From positions 1 through 16,382 of the forward strand of contig URXY01000046.1 of assembly GCA_900552015.1 (NCBI GenBank): a stretch of 16,382 nt of DNA, written 5' to 3'. Positions 1-9,359 of this stretch are shown here, one piece after another. The position numbers were made by a program, and so were the translations under genes. The stretch comes from an uncultured Eubacteriales bacterium. Lineage in GTDB: Bacteria; Bacillota; Clostridia; Oscillospirales; Oscillospiraceae. Every line of letters starts with the position of its first letter. Within the stretch, counting starts at the first letter, position 1. The notes beneath the pieces are model-generated. The model was not told the origin of the DNA, searched no databases, and saw nothing but the letters and a program-made list of their open reading frames with translations.

Positions 1-100
1 GCGCCGCGTCGAGCTTCGCGGTGAGGTCGTTGAAGTCATCCATCTTGATCGGGTCCGTCTTCTCCCAATCCGGAAATGCGTAGTTTGTTGTACGTTTCAT
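1..100 (-). CDS. Partial protein with phage tail-fibre-like N-terminus
   Basis: Only the first 33 codons are in the window; the gene runs off the left edge. The ATG at 98-100 (minus strand) is preceded by GAGGGGATAGAC, a good ribosome site. The visible N-terminus starts MKRTTNYAFPDWEKTD and continues with a DDFND...AKLDAA stretch. From memory of the family, this pattern (MxRTTNY...W...D.....DFN.....I/LDAA) is common at the start of phage tail-fibre or collagen-like surface proteins in Clostridia. The rest of the protein is not visible, so the call rests on this short stretch alone. It lies behind a hairpin-rich leader and points away from all other genes here. Confidence 0.55.
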   Translation of the reverse strand, partial: MKRTTNYAFPDWEKTDPIKMDDFNDLTAKLDAA

Positions 101-133
101 GTCTATCCCCTCATTCGACATATTATTCAAAAG

Positions 134-220
134 CCCCATAAAAGCCGAAATGAAGGTCTTCTTACACGGAAACCTTCATTTCTTTATAGGGCCTTTCATG
201 ATACACCGTATCATGAAGGG
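134..220. other. Two stem-loops in the leader of the left-edge gene
   Basis: The gap at 101-333 has no credible gene. It contains two strong inverted repeats. The first pairs GAAATGAAGGT (147-157) with ACCTTCATTTC (172-182), and can be extended outwards by CCCATAAA/TTTATAGGG with a bulge. The second pairs TTCATGATAC (195-204) with GTATCATGAA (208-217) across a 3-base loop. A weaker GTGCTC/GAGCAC pair follows at about 225-248. On the minus strand these would lie in the untranslated leader of the left-edge gene. Neither stem is followed by a U-tract typical of a terminator. Confidence 0.5.
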
Positions 221-333
221 GGGAGTGCTCTAAAACGTACATCGAGCACCAAAGCCCTAATAAAATAAAGACTTGCACCCCTTGTTGCCGCAAGACGTAC
301 AACAGAGCCGCAAAAACGCGTTATACAGATGAA

Positions 334-358
334 AAAAGGGCGGCACAGCCGCCCTTTT
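334..358 (-). terminator. Rho-independent terminator of the DUF4097 lipoprotein gene
   Basis: A perfect 11-bp stem, AAAAGGGCGGC, a 3-base loop (aca) and the reverse complement lie 17 bases after the stop codon at 375. The ends of the stem are A/T runs on both strands, so it could act in both directions. Confidence 0.85.
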
Positions 359-374
359 CCTTCTTGTTTCGCGC

Positions 375-1730
375 TCAGTCGATGCTCAGATCGCCGCTGA
401 CGGTGTCCACCTTCAGCGTGCTTGCTCCGTCGCCGTAGCGCCAGCGCCCCTCGCCGCCTTCGGCGTTGAAGGCGATCTCCGGCTTGCCGCTGACCGAGTC
501 AAAGTCGAGCGTGAAGCCGTAAGCAGAGGGCGGCAGGTGGATCGTCACGCCGCCGCTCGTGGTCTCGGCTTCGACCTCCGCCGCGCGCTGCATCGTCAGC
601 CCAAGGCTGCCGCTGACGGCGGAGAAATCGAGCTTCATAAAGTCCGCGTCCGCCGTCACCGTGCCGCTCGTCGTTTCGAGCGAAAGAGCCCGCGCCGTGC
701 CGGTGAAGTCCACCGCGCCGGACACGGTCGTGATATTGGCCTCGTTCCAATATCCGCCGGAAATGTTGACGTAACCGCTCGCCGTCTCGACGGAAAGCTT
801 CTCGCAGTCCGCGCCGATGCACACGCCGCCGCTCATGGTCGAAACGTCGATCTCCTGCGCCGCGCCGCACGCGACGTTGACGAGCGCACTCATCGCCTCC
901 ACATCGATCTCCCTGAGCTGTCCCGACTCGACCATCGACGTGGGCACGCGGACGGTCAGATATTTTTCGCCGTCGAAGTGCTTTTTCTCCATAAAGCCGA
1001 TGCGCAGCGTACCACCGTCGACGCGGAGCGTCATTTTCTCGTTTTCGGCGAGCGGACGTTCCGACTTCTCGACCAGGGTGATGACGTCGACCGTGTCGTC
1101 GGGCTGGATGTCCGCGCCGCCGCCGAGCCATGAGATATCGAGCTTCGTGATCGGCGTGTTGCTGCTAACAGTCTGCTCCTCGCTGAACAGCTCCTTCGTT
1201 CCCTCCGCCTGCGTGCAGAAGACGTAGCTTGCGTTGCTGCCGTACGGGTCGCCGTCCCACAGCGCGTCGACTTCAAAAATGCTGATGGACGGGAGCAGCG
1301 CCGCGGTGTAGGTCCCGTCATCCTGCCACTGGGCGGTCACGGTCTCGGACGGCACGCTGGTGCTGCCCCAAGCGTCTGACGGCCAGCAACGGAGGCTGAC
1401 GAAATCGGGCGCGTCATCGCCAAAATCGAGCGTCACGGTATAGAAATAGACCGCCGACACCGTGACGGGCATTTCGAGCACGGGCGTGATCTCGCGGCAG
1501 TTTTCGTCCAGCGGATGCGCGCCGCAGGCGATGGCCGTCATGCCCTGCAGGCCCTTCGTGTAGCGCCAGTCATAGCTGCCGCTTTTGAGTTCGACGCTGC
1601 CGCCGCTCGCGTTCGTCACAGTCAGCACCGGCGGCGTCTCCCGCGAACTTGTGTCCGTGCTTTTTTCGCCGCAGCCCGCAAGCAAAAGCACCAGCACGAG
1701 CGTCAGCAGAAGGGAAGATAGCTTTTTCAT
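375..1730 (-). CDS. Lipoprotein with C-terminal DUF4097 adhesin-like beta-helix
   Basis: The 451-residue product starts MKKLSSLLLTLVLVLLLAGC, a lipoprotein signal peptide with lipobox LAGC and the lipidated Cys at residue 20. Residues about 30-185 form a beta-rich extracellular domain with a YDWRYTKG motif, a type seen alone in other Clostridia lipoproteins. Residues about 195-451 carry repeated T-x-SG-x-V/L units (TMSGGV, TASGYV, TVSGAV, TTSGTV, AVSGSL, TTSGGV, TVSGDL), the signature of DUF4097 adhesin-like beta-helices such as YvlB. The start at 1730 is preferred over in-frame upstream codons because GAGGAG lies 7 bases before it and an ECF-type promoter lies at 1766-1791. The product is expected on the outer face of the membrane. 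DUF4097 genes in other Firmicutes are often under envelope-stress sigma factors. The exact role is unknown. Confidence 0.88.
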   Translation of the reverse strand: MKKLSSLLLTLVLVLLLAGCGEKSTDTSSRETPPVLTVTNASGGSVELKSGSYDWRYTKGLQGMTAIACGAHPLDENCREITPVLEMPVTVSAVYFYTVTLDFGDDAPDFVSLRCWPSDAWGSTSVPSETVTAQWQDDGTYTAALLPSISIFEVDALWDGDPYGSNASYVFCTQAEGTKELFSEEQTVSSNTPITKLDISWLGGGADIQPDDTVDVITLVEKSERPLAENEKMTLRVDGGTLRIGFMEKKHFDGEKYLTVRVPTSMVESGQLREIDVEAMSALVNVACGAAQEIDVSTMSGGVCIGADCEKLSVETASGYVNISGGYWNEANITTVSGAVDFTGTARALSLETTSGTVTADADFMKLDFSAVSGSLGLTMQRAAEVEAETTSGGVTIHLPPSAYGFTLDFDSVSGKPEIAFNAEGGEGRWRYGDGASTLKVDTVSGDLSID

Positions 1731-1765
1731 CCAAGTTCTCCTCGTTTCTTTCGGATATCCATATA

Positions 1766-1791
1766 GACGCAAAATGCGGGAAGAAGGTTCC
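1766..1791 (-). promoter_or_regulatory. ECF sigma-type promoter of the DUF4097 lipoprotein gene
   Basis: On the minus strand a -35 GGAACC (1786-1791) is followed after 16 bases by CGTC (1766-1769) and then TATATGG. GGAAC...CGTC is the classic extracytoplasmic-function sigma pattern. The predicted transcript would start about 25-30 bases before the ATG, a sensible leader with the ribosome site inside it. Confidence 0.65.
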
Positions 1792-1867
1792 TGCAGCCAA
1801 AGCGCCGCAGACTTTTACCCGCAAGGAATATGCAGCATCCGCAGACGGCGCAAAAAATTTCGAATCG

Positions 1868-1960
1868 TTTTTTTGGCGCGACATGCGCGTGCCAAAAAAC
1901 TCTTCTCGCTCCGCGCGTGTCGAAGCCGCCCTTTGGGCGGCAAGGCACGAAGCGGAGTGT
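1868..1960. repeat. Tandem inverted repeats between lipoprotein gene and asnS
   Basis: The 282-base gap between the lipoprotein start and the asnS stop has no credible gene. At 1868-1899 a T-run plus GGCGCG pairs with CGCG-T-GCC plus an A-run, an orientation that does not make a terminator on either strand. At about 1909-1957 a second structure has a perfect core GCCGCCC-ttt-GGGCGGC (1925-1941) with outer CTCCGC/GCGGAG arms. It looks like a REP-type palindromic unit, but no second copy is in the window. Confidence 0.5.
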
Positions 1961-1967
1961 AATTCTC

Positions 1968-2006
1968 AAAAAACAAGGGACACGGTTTCCGTGTCCCTTG
2001 TTTTTT
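1968..2006 (-). terminator. Rho-independent terminator of asnS
   Basis: A perfect 18-bp stem (1968-1985 with 1989-2006, core CAAGGGACACGG) with a ttt loop ends in a T-run on the minus strand, six bases beyond the asnS stop codon. Confidence 0.9.
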
Positions 2007-2012
2007 GAAGAA

Positions 2013-3407
<1,395 letters not shown>

Positions 3408-3452
3408 AATAATTTTCCTTCCTTTTGTGGGTTTTCACGGGATAATAGAGGT

Positions 3453-3481
3453 ATTATATGCCACTTCCCGTGCAAATTCAA
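3453..3481 (-). promoter_or_regulatory. Sigma-A promoter of asnS
   Basis: On the minus strand, TTGAAT (3476-3481), a 17-base spacer and a consensus TATAAT (3453-3458) lie about 45 bases upstream of the asnS start codon. Confidence 0.85.
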
Positions 3482-3494
3482 GCCCCGCTTTGTA

Positions 3495-3523
3495 TTGACT
3501 TTTGACAAGTTGTATGTTATGAT
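3495..3523 (+). promoter_or_regulatory. Sigma-A promoter of psuG
   Basis: TTGACT (3495-3500), a 17-base spacer and TATGAT (3518-3523) precede psuG by about 64 bases. The -35 box lies 13 bases from the -35 box of the divergent asnS promoter, so the two are back to back. Confidence 0.8.
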
Positions 3524-3587
3524 GCAATCTTACCTCAAAAGGTAAACGTGAAACTTTCACCTATTACTTTACAGGAGGATTTTAACG

Positions 3588-4504
<917 letters not shown>

Positions 4505-4508
<4 letters not shown>

Positions 4509-4783
4509 GATATTTTGTCATCTATCTCGCCGCGATCAATATTCTGACGTTCTGCGTCTACGGCGCAGACAAGCGCCGCGCCAAAATTCAGGGCGCGTGG
4601 CGCGTGCCCGAAAAGACTCTATTTGCACTCGCGCTGCTGCTCGGCAGCGCGGGTGCTCTTTTCGCAATGAGGGTCTTTCACCACAAGACGCGGCACTGGT
4701 ACTTCCGGTTCGGCATCCCGGCGATCTTACTCGCGCAGATCGCGGCGGGGGTGTTCGTGTACGTGCGGTTTTTCGCGGCGTAA
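4505..4783 (+). CDS. DUF1294 family small membrane protein
   Basis: The 92-residue product begins at a GTG overlapping the psuG stop (GTGA), so translation is probably coupled. The start reproduces the usual DUF1294 N-terminus (MRYFVIYLAAIN). It has three hydrophobic segments, about 3-20, 38-55 and 69-88. The family signatures are YGADKRRAK after the first helix, WRVPEKTL before the second, and HKTRHWYFRFGIP before the third. The function of DUF1294 is not established. A weak GGAG about 20 bases upstream is the only ribosome-site candidate, in keeping with coupling to psuG. No clear terminator follows. Confidence 0.85.
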
Positions 4784-4811
4784 AAAATTTTTGGGAAATT
4801 TTCGGGTTTTG

Positions 4812-4840
4812 TGAAACAAAACAGACGTTTCTTGCGTCTA
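4812..4840 (+). promoter_or_regulatory. Candidate ECF-type promoter upstream of the SLH protein gene
   Basis: TGAAAC (4812-4817), 17 bases, then CGTC (4835-4838) followed by TAATC resembles the ECF pattern seen at 1766-1791; the AAC-to-CGTC distance is the same 17 bases. The leader would be about 155 bases, which is long. The segment also holds inverted repeats (GTTTTGT/ACAAAAC and AGACG/CGTCT), so part of the match could come from a structured element. Confidence 0.4.
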
Positions 4841-4928
4841 ATCAATGAAGCAAAGGGAAACTGGGCGAAGAGGGAAGATAAAGAATTTATGAATTTTCCA
4901 TTTTCCTGTTCCCTTATTTCCCGCGGCA

Positions 4929-4937
4929 TGGTAAAAT
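4929..4937 (+). promoter_or_regulatory. Possible extended -10 promoter of the SLH protein gene
   Basis: TGG followed by TAAAAT is an extended -10 element about 64 bases before the ATG at 5001. No good -35 hexamer is seen at 16-18 bases. It lies within a CATGG...CCATG inverted repeat. Confidence 0.35.
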
Positions 4938-5000
4938 GCCATGTATGAGAAAGGCTCTGTGCGCGCGGGGCCGATCAAAAAACGAAAGGATGAAGATCAC

Positions 5001-8000
5001 ATGAAAAAATTTCTCTCCTTGCTATTGGCTATGACCATGGTCATGAGCCTCATCGTCCTGCCCGCAAGGGCGGAGGGGGAATTGCAAGGTACCGCCAGTG
5101 GTACGTTGAACATTAAGAACGATACAGAAGTAATTACCTCTCTTACTGTTGCAAAGTCCTCCAGTGTTACTCTTTCGGCTGATATTACTACTCCTGCTCT
5201 GAAATACAATGATCAGGACGTTACTTCCCCGACCACCACGTATAAGTGGAGCAGTAGCGATCCCAACATTGTTTCAGTAAACGAAAACACCGGTGCTTTG
5301 ACGCTTACAAAAGGCGGAGACGCAACAATTACTTGTACGGCAACTCTGAGTGGTAGTACAACCGTTGAAAGTGAGAGTAAGACTGTGCAGGGCACCCTTT
5401 CTAAATCAGTCCCTGTCACCGTGGTTGACTGCACCGATGGTGTTGCGTCCTTCACGGTCAACGGAAAGCAGTATTCTGTCAGTAGTGGTTCTATAGATGT
5501 TTATAAGGTTGGTGATGCCGCACTTACCAAAGACAGCTTCACGAATATCCAGTATAGAACAAACTATACAGGAAATACCGGCGAAATTTCCTATACATCG
5601 AATAACAACAGTGGCACTTTAAGCGTTCCTGTTAAATATAATGATTCCTTAACTGGCACAACTTCTATCTCCATCACCGAGAAAAAGGTCGATGCGCCGA
5701 CGGTTACGGTCACTTCTCCGTCCGCTGCCCCGTACTATGCCGGGCGGAACATCACCTTCACCGCAACCAGCACCAATGCACCTTCTGGTGCTCAGTATAT
5801 TTGGACGTACAAGAAGGACAATGGCACTGAAACGACTTTGTCCACGACGACCCAAAACACTCTTACAACTAATGCATTTACCACTGCGGGCAGTTATATT
5901 GTTTCCTGCAAGATTAAGTTCGGCACTGCTGAAACGTCTGCTGCATCGGCATCGGCTGTCGCGGTTTCTGCTGACCCCTATGTTCCTACCCGTGACGCAA
6001 GAGACTATCCCTATTCGTTCACTTTGACCCGCAGCAGCGCCGTTGGTAGTATCCAGACGAAGACGCTCTACTCGCCGTATCTTCAGAATAAAGACACCAC
6101 TTCTGATAAAATAACGAGCGGCTTTAACGTCACTTGGAGTTCCAGCAATCAGAATGTTGCGACGGTTTCCGGCGGCGTTGTGAGCGCCGGCTCAACTACC
6201 GGCACAGCGACAATCAGCGCAGTCATTACCTACAACGGCAAGACTTATCCTGCTGTGACCTACACGGTCAACAACTATGTGCTTTCTGCCGACCTGACCC
6301 GTCAGGTGTACTATGGCAATCCTGTCACCTACAGCTACAGCGACCTCATCGAAGCAGCTAACAAGGCGCTGAGCGGCAGCTATGGCTACGGCTCCTACTA
6401 CGGCACGGTCACCACGATCGTCAGCGCATCCGCGCCCGTTAGCCTCAGCAACCTCGGCACGTTCACCGGCAGCATCAGCAATAACTCCGGTTATATTTAT
6501 GCAACAGCTTCTTACAGTGGCCGCGGCAAGGCTCCTATCACCGCAACGGTCAAGACCTCTACGGGCCAGCCTGTTACCGTCACCCTGAACATTCCTGTGG
6601 TCCCCATCCCGACGACCTTCGATTCTCTGACGGCCGAGCCGATCACGACCAACTACACCACCTCGATCAACAACTATCGCATTACCTTTCCCTCGACCTA
6701 CAGCACCTACTACGTGGTCCAGAAGAACGGCACGACCGCTCCCGATTATGCGACCGCAAGCCTCGTCGGCAATGCGTATTCTTCTTCCACCCCGTACACC
6801 CTGACCAGCACTGATTTCACCAATGGCCAGTGCACGCTGTATGTCATCGCCACCAACAACTACACCTACGGCAGCAGCTACGGAACGTACTACTCCGGCG
6901 CCATCACCGTGACCCAGACCAACCACGACATCAAGTACAACGGTGTGGTCGGCAATACGGTCCAGTTCAAGCACAACGACTTCACCACCTTCATGAACGA
7001 GATGTACGGCACCAACACCACCAGCTACCTCACGTTCAACTCCGTGAAGTTCACCAGCGTCCCCAACGCCACCACGCAGGGCACCCTCTACTACAACGGC
7101 GTCGCCATGACGACCGGCTACGGCAGCAACTATTTCAACACCAGCACCGCCGTCACCAACCTCGACAACGTCAGCTTCTCCGTCAGCTCCAGGGTCCCCA
7201 GCACGACCAAGGAGATCCGCATCCCCTTCACCCTGTACGCCACCCGCTATAATTCCTACGGCACCAGCGCAGGCACGTCCGTGACCTATTCCGGCGTCGT
7301 GGTCATCAGCCTCGTGCGCGAGGATGTGACCTTCACCGTCGCCCCGGGCGATTCCGTCCGCTTCACCGACAGCGCCTTCCTCACCTACCTGCGCTCCGCG
7401 AGCGGCATCAACTATAACTACAACATCGACTACGTGACCTTTGACCAGAGCGCCGTCAACGCCCTGAACGAGGGCGTGCTCTACGCCTACTCCACCGGCT
7501 TCAACGCCGTCAAGACCACCGACAGGTTCTACTACACCACCACGAGCTACAACCAGAACGCCCTGAGCGATGTGACCTTCCGCGCCAGCACCTACGCCAA
7601 GACCGGCACGACCGTCTACATCCCCTTCACCATCACCGCGAAGTACGGCACGAGCAGCGCCACCCGTCAGGTGACCGGCACCGTCGCCATCAAGATCGCG
7701 CAGACGATGAACTTTGTCGACGTGAAGACGAGCGACTACTTCTACGATTCTGTGAAGTGGGCCGTGAACGACAACATCACCAAGGGCACCTCCGCCACGA
7801 CCTTCTCCCCGAACAACACCTGCACCCGTGCGGAGATCGTGACCTTCCTGTGGCGCGCGGCGGGTTCCCCGACCCCGACCATCACCCGCAACCCGTTCAC
7901 GGACGTCAAGTACTCCGTGGGCTCCGACTTCTACAACGCCATCCTCTGGGCCAGCCAGAACGGCATTGCGGCCGGTACGTCCACCACGACCTTCGCGCCC

Positions 8001-8249
8001 AACGACAACTGCACCCGCGCCCAGATCGTGACCTTCCTGTGGCGTTACGCCAAGAAGCCCCTCGGTTACTACACCAACCCCTTCAACGATGTGAACAAGA
8101 CCGAGTACGCTGCTTACTATGACGCCATCCTCTGGGCCGCCGGCAAGGGCATTGCCACCGGCAACACCCCCAAGACCTTCAATCCCGATGGCACCTGCAC
8201 CCGCGCCGAAGCGGTGACCTTCCTGTACCGCTACGAGAGCACGAAGTAA
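5001..8249 (+). CDS. Secreted Ig-like and SLH-domain surface (S-layer-type) protein
   Basis: The 1082-residue product has a signal peptide (MKKFLSLLLAMTMVMSL..., probable cleavage after ARA at residue 24). The start at 5001 is chosen because it begins the signal peptide and follows GAAAGGATGA. Bacterial Ig-like segments lie at about 28-145 (YKWSSSDPNIVSV) and 336-425 (WSSSNQNVATVSGGVVSAG), with a PKD-like segment at about 232-322. Residues about 641-773 and 774-903 are two diverged copies of one beta domain (GTLYYNG / GVLYAYS, then LDNVSFSVSS / LSDVTFRAST, then IRIPFTLYA / VYIPFTITA). Three SLH repeats occupy 905-965, 966-1027 and 1028-1082, each with an F-x-DV start and a C-TRAE/Q-x-VTFL core; they should anchor the protein to cell-wall polymers. 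It is rich in Thr, Ser and Tyr. Base composition changes sharply within the gene. It is probably an abundant surface protein or adhesin; the ligand is unknown. Confidence 0.92.
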   Translation: MKKFLSLLLAMTMVMSLIVLPARAEGELQGTASGTLNIKNDTEVITSLTVAKSSSVTLSADITTPALKYNDQDVTSPTTTYKWSSSDPNIVSVNENTGALTLTKGGDATITCTATLSGSTTVESESKTVQGTLSKSVPVTVVDCTDGVASFTVNGKQYSVSSGSIDVYKVGDAALTKDSFTNIQYRTNYTGNTGEISYTSNNNSGTLSVPVKYNDSLTGTTSISITEKKVDAPTVTVTSPSAAPYYAGRNITFTATSTNAPSGAQYIWTYKKDNGTETTLSTTTQNTLTTNAFTTAGSYIVSCKIKFGTAETSAASASAVAVSADPYVPTRDARDYPYSFTLTRSSAVGSIQTKTLYSPYLQNKDTTSDKITSGFNVTWSSSNQNVATVSGGVVSAGSTTGTATISAVITYNGKTYPAVTYTVNNYVLSADLTRQVYYGNPVTYSYSDLIEAANKALSGSYGYGSYYGTVTTIVSASAPVSLSNLGTFTGSISNNSGYIYATASYSGRGKAPITATVKTSTGQPVTVTLNIPVVPIPTTFDSLTAEPITTNYTTSINNYRITFPSTYSTYYVVQKNGTTAPDYATASLVGNAYSSSTPYTLTSTDFTNGQCTLYVIATNNYTYGSSYGTYYSGAITVTQTNHDIKYNGVVGNTVQFKHNDFTTFMNEMYGTNTTSYLTFNSVKFTSVPNATTQGTLYYNGVAMTTGYGSNYFNTSTAVTNLDNVSFSVSSRVPSTTKEIRIPFTLYATRYNSYGTSAGTSVTYSGVVVISLVREDVTFTVAPGDSVRFTDSAFLTYLRSASGINYNYNIDYVTFDQSAVNALNEGVLYAYSTGFNAVKTTDRFYYTTTSYNQNALSDVTFRASTYAKTGTTVYIPFTITAKYGTSSATRQVTGTVAIKIAQTMNFVDVKTSDYFYDSVKWAVNDNITKGTSATTFSPNNTCTRAEIVTFLWRAAGSPTPTITRNPFTDVKYSVGSDFYNAILWASQNGIAAGTSTTTFAPNDNCTRAQIVTFLWRYAKKPLGYYTNPFNDVNKTEYAAYYDAILWAAGKGIATGNTPKTFNPDGTCTRAEAVTFLYRYESTK

Positions 8250-8256
8250 CAGCCTT

Positions 8257-8291
8257 AAAACGAAAGCCCCGCATTGCGGGGCTTTCGTTTT
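8257..8291 (+). terminator. Rho-independent terminator of the SLH protein gene
   Basis: A perfect 16-bp stem AAAACGAAAGCCCCGC with loop att and a T-run lies eight bases after the stop codon. Confidence 0.92.
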
Positions 8292-8325
8292 ACCCTTTGG
8301 AAGTGTAAACTTTCTGTGATACGCC

Positions 8326-8354
8326 TTTACGGGTGGGGGAAAAGCGTGTAGAAT
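8326..8354 (+). promoter_or_regulatory. Sigma-A promoter of the zinc-ribbon membrane protein gene
   Basis: TTTACG (8326-8331), a 17-base spacer and TAGAAT (8349-8354) put the transcript start near 8361. This supports the GTG at 8387 as start codon and excludes the in-frame GTG at 8333. Confidence 0.55.
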
Positions 8355-8386
8355 GGGTCCATCAAGTTGAATTGGAAGTGTTTTTT

Positions 8387-8797
8387 GTGAGTAAATTCCG
8401 CGATACCCTCTGCCGCTTCATGTATGGCCGCAACGGCGTGGATGCGCTGAACTGGGCGCTGTTCGTCCTCGAGCTGGTGCTGAGCGTTGTCAGCTCGTTC
8501 GTGCGCGTGCAGGCCGTGGCCGCCGTGCTGTATTTCCTGTCGCTGGTGCTGATGTTCATCGTGCTCATCCGCATTTTTTCGCGCGACCTGACGCAGCGCC
8601 GCGCCGAAAACGCGAAGTTTTTGTCGTGGTGGGCACCGAAGATGAACGCCATGCGCGGGGCGCAGGCCCGCCGCGCCGACAAGGCGCACAAATATGTCCG
8701 CTGTTCCTGCGGCGCGTACTGCCGCGTGCCGAAGGGCGTCGGCAAGGTCGAGCTGACGTGCCCGAAGTGCGGCAAGAAAAAGGTCGTCAAAACGTGA
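8387..8797 (+). CDS. Two-helix membrane protein with C-terminal zinc ribbon
   Basis: The 136-residue product starts MSKFRDTLCRFMYGRNGVDA. Two transmembrane helices lie at about 22-38 and 44-64, followed by a basic stretch (65-102) and a zinc-ribbon-like tail: C106-S-C108, then C112, and TCPKCGK with C125 and C128. Small membrane proteins with an RFM-x-GR-x-G-x-DALN start, two helices and a terminal ribbon are common in Clostridia; their function is unknown. The usual first zinc knuckle is CxxC, but here it is CxC with an extra Cys at 112, so the metal ligands may be rearranged. The GTG start at 8387 is preferred because GGAAG lies about 8 bases upstream and a promoter sits just before. The gene is monocistronic between two terminators. 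Confidence 0.8.
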   Translation: MSKFRDTLCRFMYGRNGVDALNWALFVLELVLSVVSSFVRVQAVAAVLYFLSLVLMFIVLIRIFSRDLTQRRAENAKFLSWWAPKMNAMRGAQARRADKAHKYVRCSCGAYCRVPKGVGKVELTCPKCGKKKVVKT

Positions 8798-8800
8798 AAG

Positions 8801-8830
8801 AAAAAATCCGTCCCGCGGGACGGATTTTTT
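8801..8830 (+). terminator. Rho-independent terminator after the zinc-ribbon protein gene
   Basis: AAAAAATCCGTCCC pairs with GGGACGGATTTTTT around a very tight GC-rich turn, with a T-run, directly after the stop codon. Confidence 0.88.
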
Positions 8831-8861
8831 TGTAAGAAAACCGGTTTTCCGCCGTCCTATA
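8831..8861 (+). promoter_or_regulatory. ECF-type, probably autoregulatory, promoter of the sigma/anti-sigma operon
   Basis: TGTAAG (8831-8836), 16 bases containing AAAACCGG, then CGTCC and TATAG (8853-8861) lie just before the sigma gene. ECF sigma genes commonly drive their own promoter. Measured from AA(C/G) to the TATA element, the spacing is 21 bases, the same as at 1766-1791 upstream of the DUF4097 gene. Confidence 0.6.
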
Positions 8862-8872
8862 GACAGAAGGGG

Positions 8873-9358
8873 GTGAGGGCGCTGACGAATTTTGAAGAGG
8901 TGTACGCCGTGTACTTTGACGATGTGTACCGCTATCTTCTCTCGCTGTCCGGGAGCGAGAGCGTCGCCGAAGAGCTGACGAGTGAGACGTTTTTCCGTGC
9001 GATGGACGCCCTCGACCGCTTTCGGGGCGAGTGCAGCGTGCGCGTGTGGCTCTGCCAGATCGCGAAGAATCTCTATTATTCGCAGCTGCGGCGCGAAAAG
9101 CGCCTCGCTCCGCTCGAAGACTGCCAGATCGTCGAGGAGAGCCACGAGGAGGAGTTAGAAGATCACAGCGAGGCCGCGCGCATCCAGGAATTGCTGCACG
9201 CGCTCAGAGAGCCGTACAAGGAGGTCTTCATGTGGCGCGTGTACGGCGAGAAGAGCTTTCGCGACATCGGCGCGCTCTTCGGCAAGACGGAAAACTGGGC
9301 ATGCGTGACGTATCACCGCGCCAAGCGCATGATCCGCGAGGGATTGGAGGACGAGTGA
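8873..9358 (+). CDS. ECF-family RNA polymerase sigma factor
   Basis: The product of up to 161 residues is a two-domain sigma-70 family ECF factor. Region 2 spans about 13-75 (YFDDVYRYLLSLSG, then AEELTSETFFRAMDALDRFRG, then the WLCQIAKNLYYSQLRR segment for -10 recognition). Region 4 spans about 103-157, with a helix-turn-helix (EKSFRDIGALFGKTENWACV) for -35 recognition. It has no extra C-terminal domain. It directs RNA polymerase to a small set of promoters, probably cell-envelope genes. The GTG at 8873 is the upstream start, but the near-perfect ribosome site AGAAGGGGGTGA overlaps it; an in-frame CTG at 8882 has the ideal spacing and gives MTNFEEVYAVYF. The stop is one base from the anti-sigma start, so the two are translated together. 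Confidence 0.93.
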   Translation: MRALTNFEEVYAVYFDDVYRYLLSLSGSESVAEELTSETFFRAMDALDRFRGECSVRVWLCQIAKNLYYSQLRREKRLAPLEDCQIVEESHEEELEDHSEAARIQELLHALREPYKEVFMWRVYGEKSFRDIGALFGKTENWACVTYHRAKRMIREGLEDE

Positions 9359-9359
9359 A

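Noticed and set aside
4803..4822. GTTTTGT-gaa-ACAAAAC stem as a terminator for the psuG/DUF1294 operon
   Set aside because: The stem is AT-rich, has no GC core and no following T-run.
6192..6974. 260-codon minus-strand frame inside the SLH protein gene
   Set aside because: Gly/Val/Asp/Arg-rich shadow of a Thr/Ser-rich coding region, without its own start signals.
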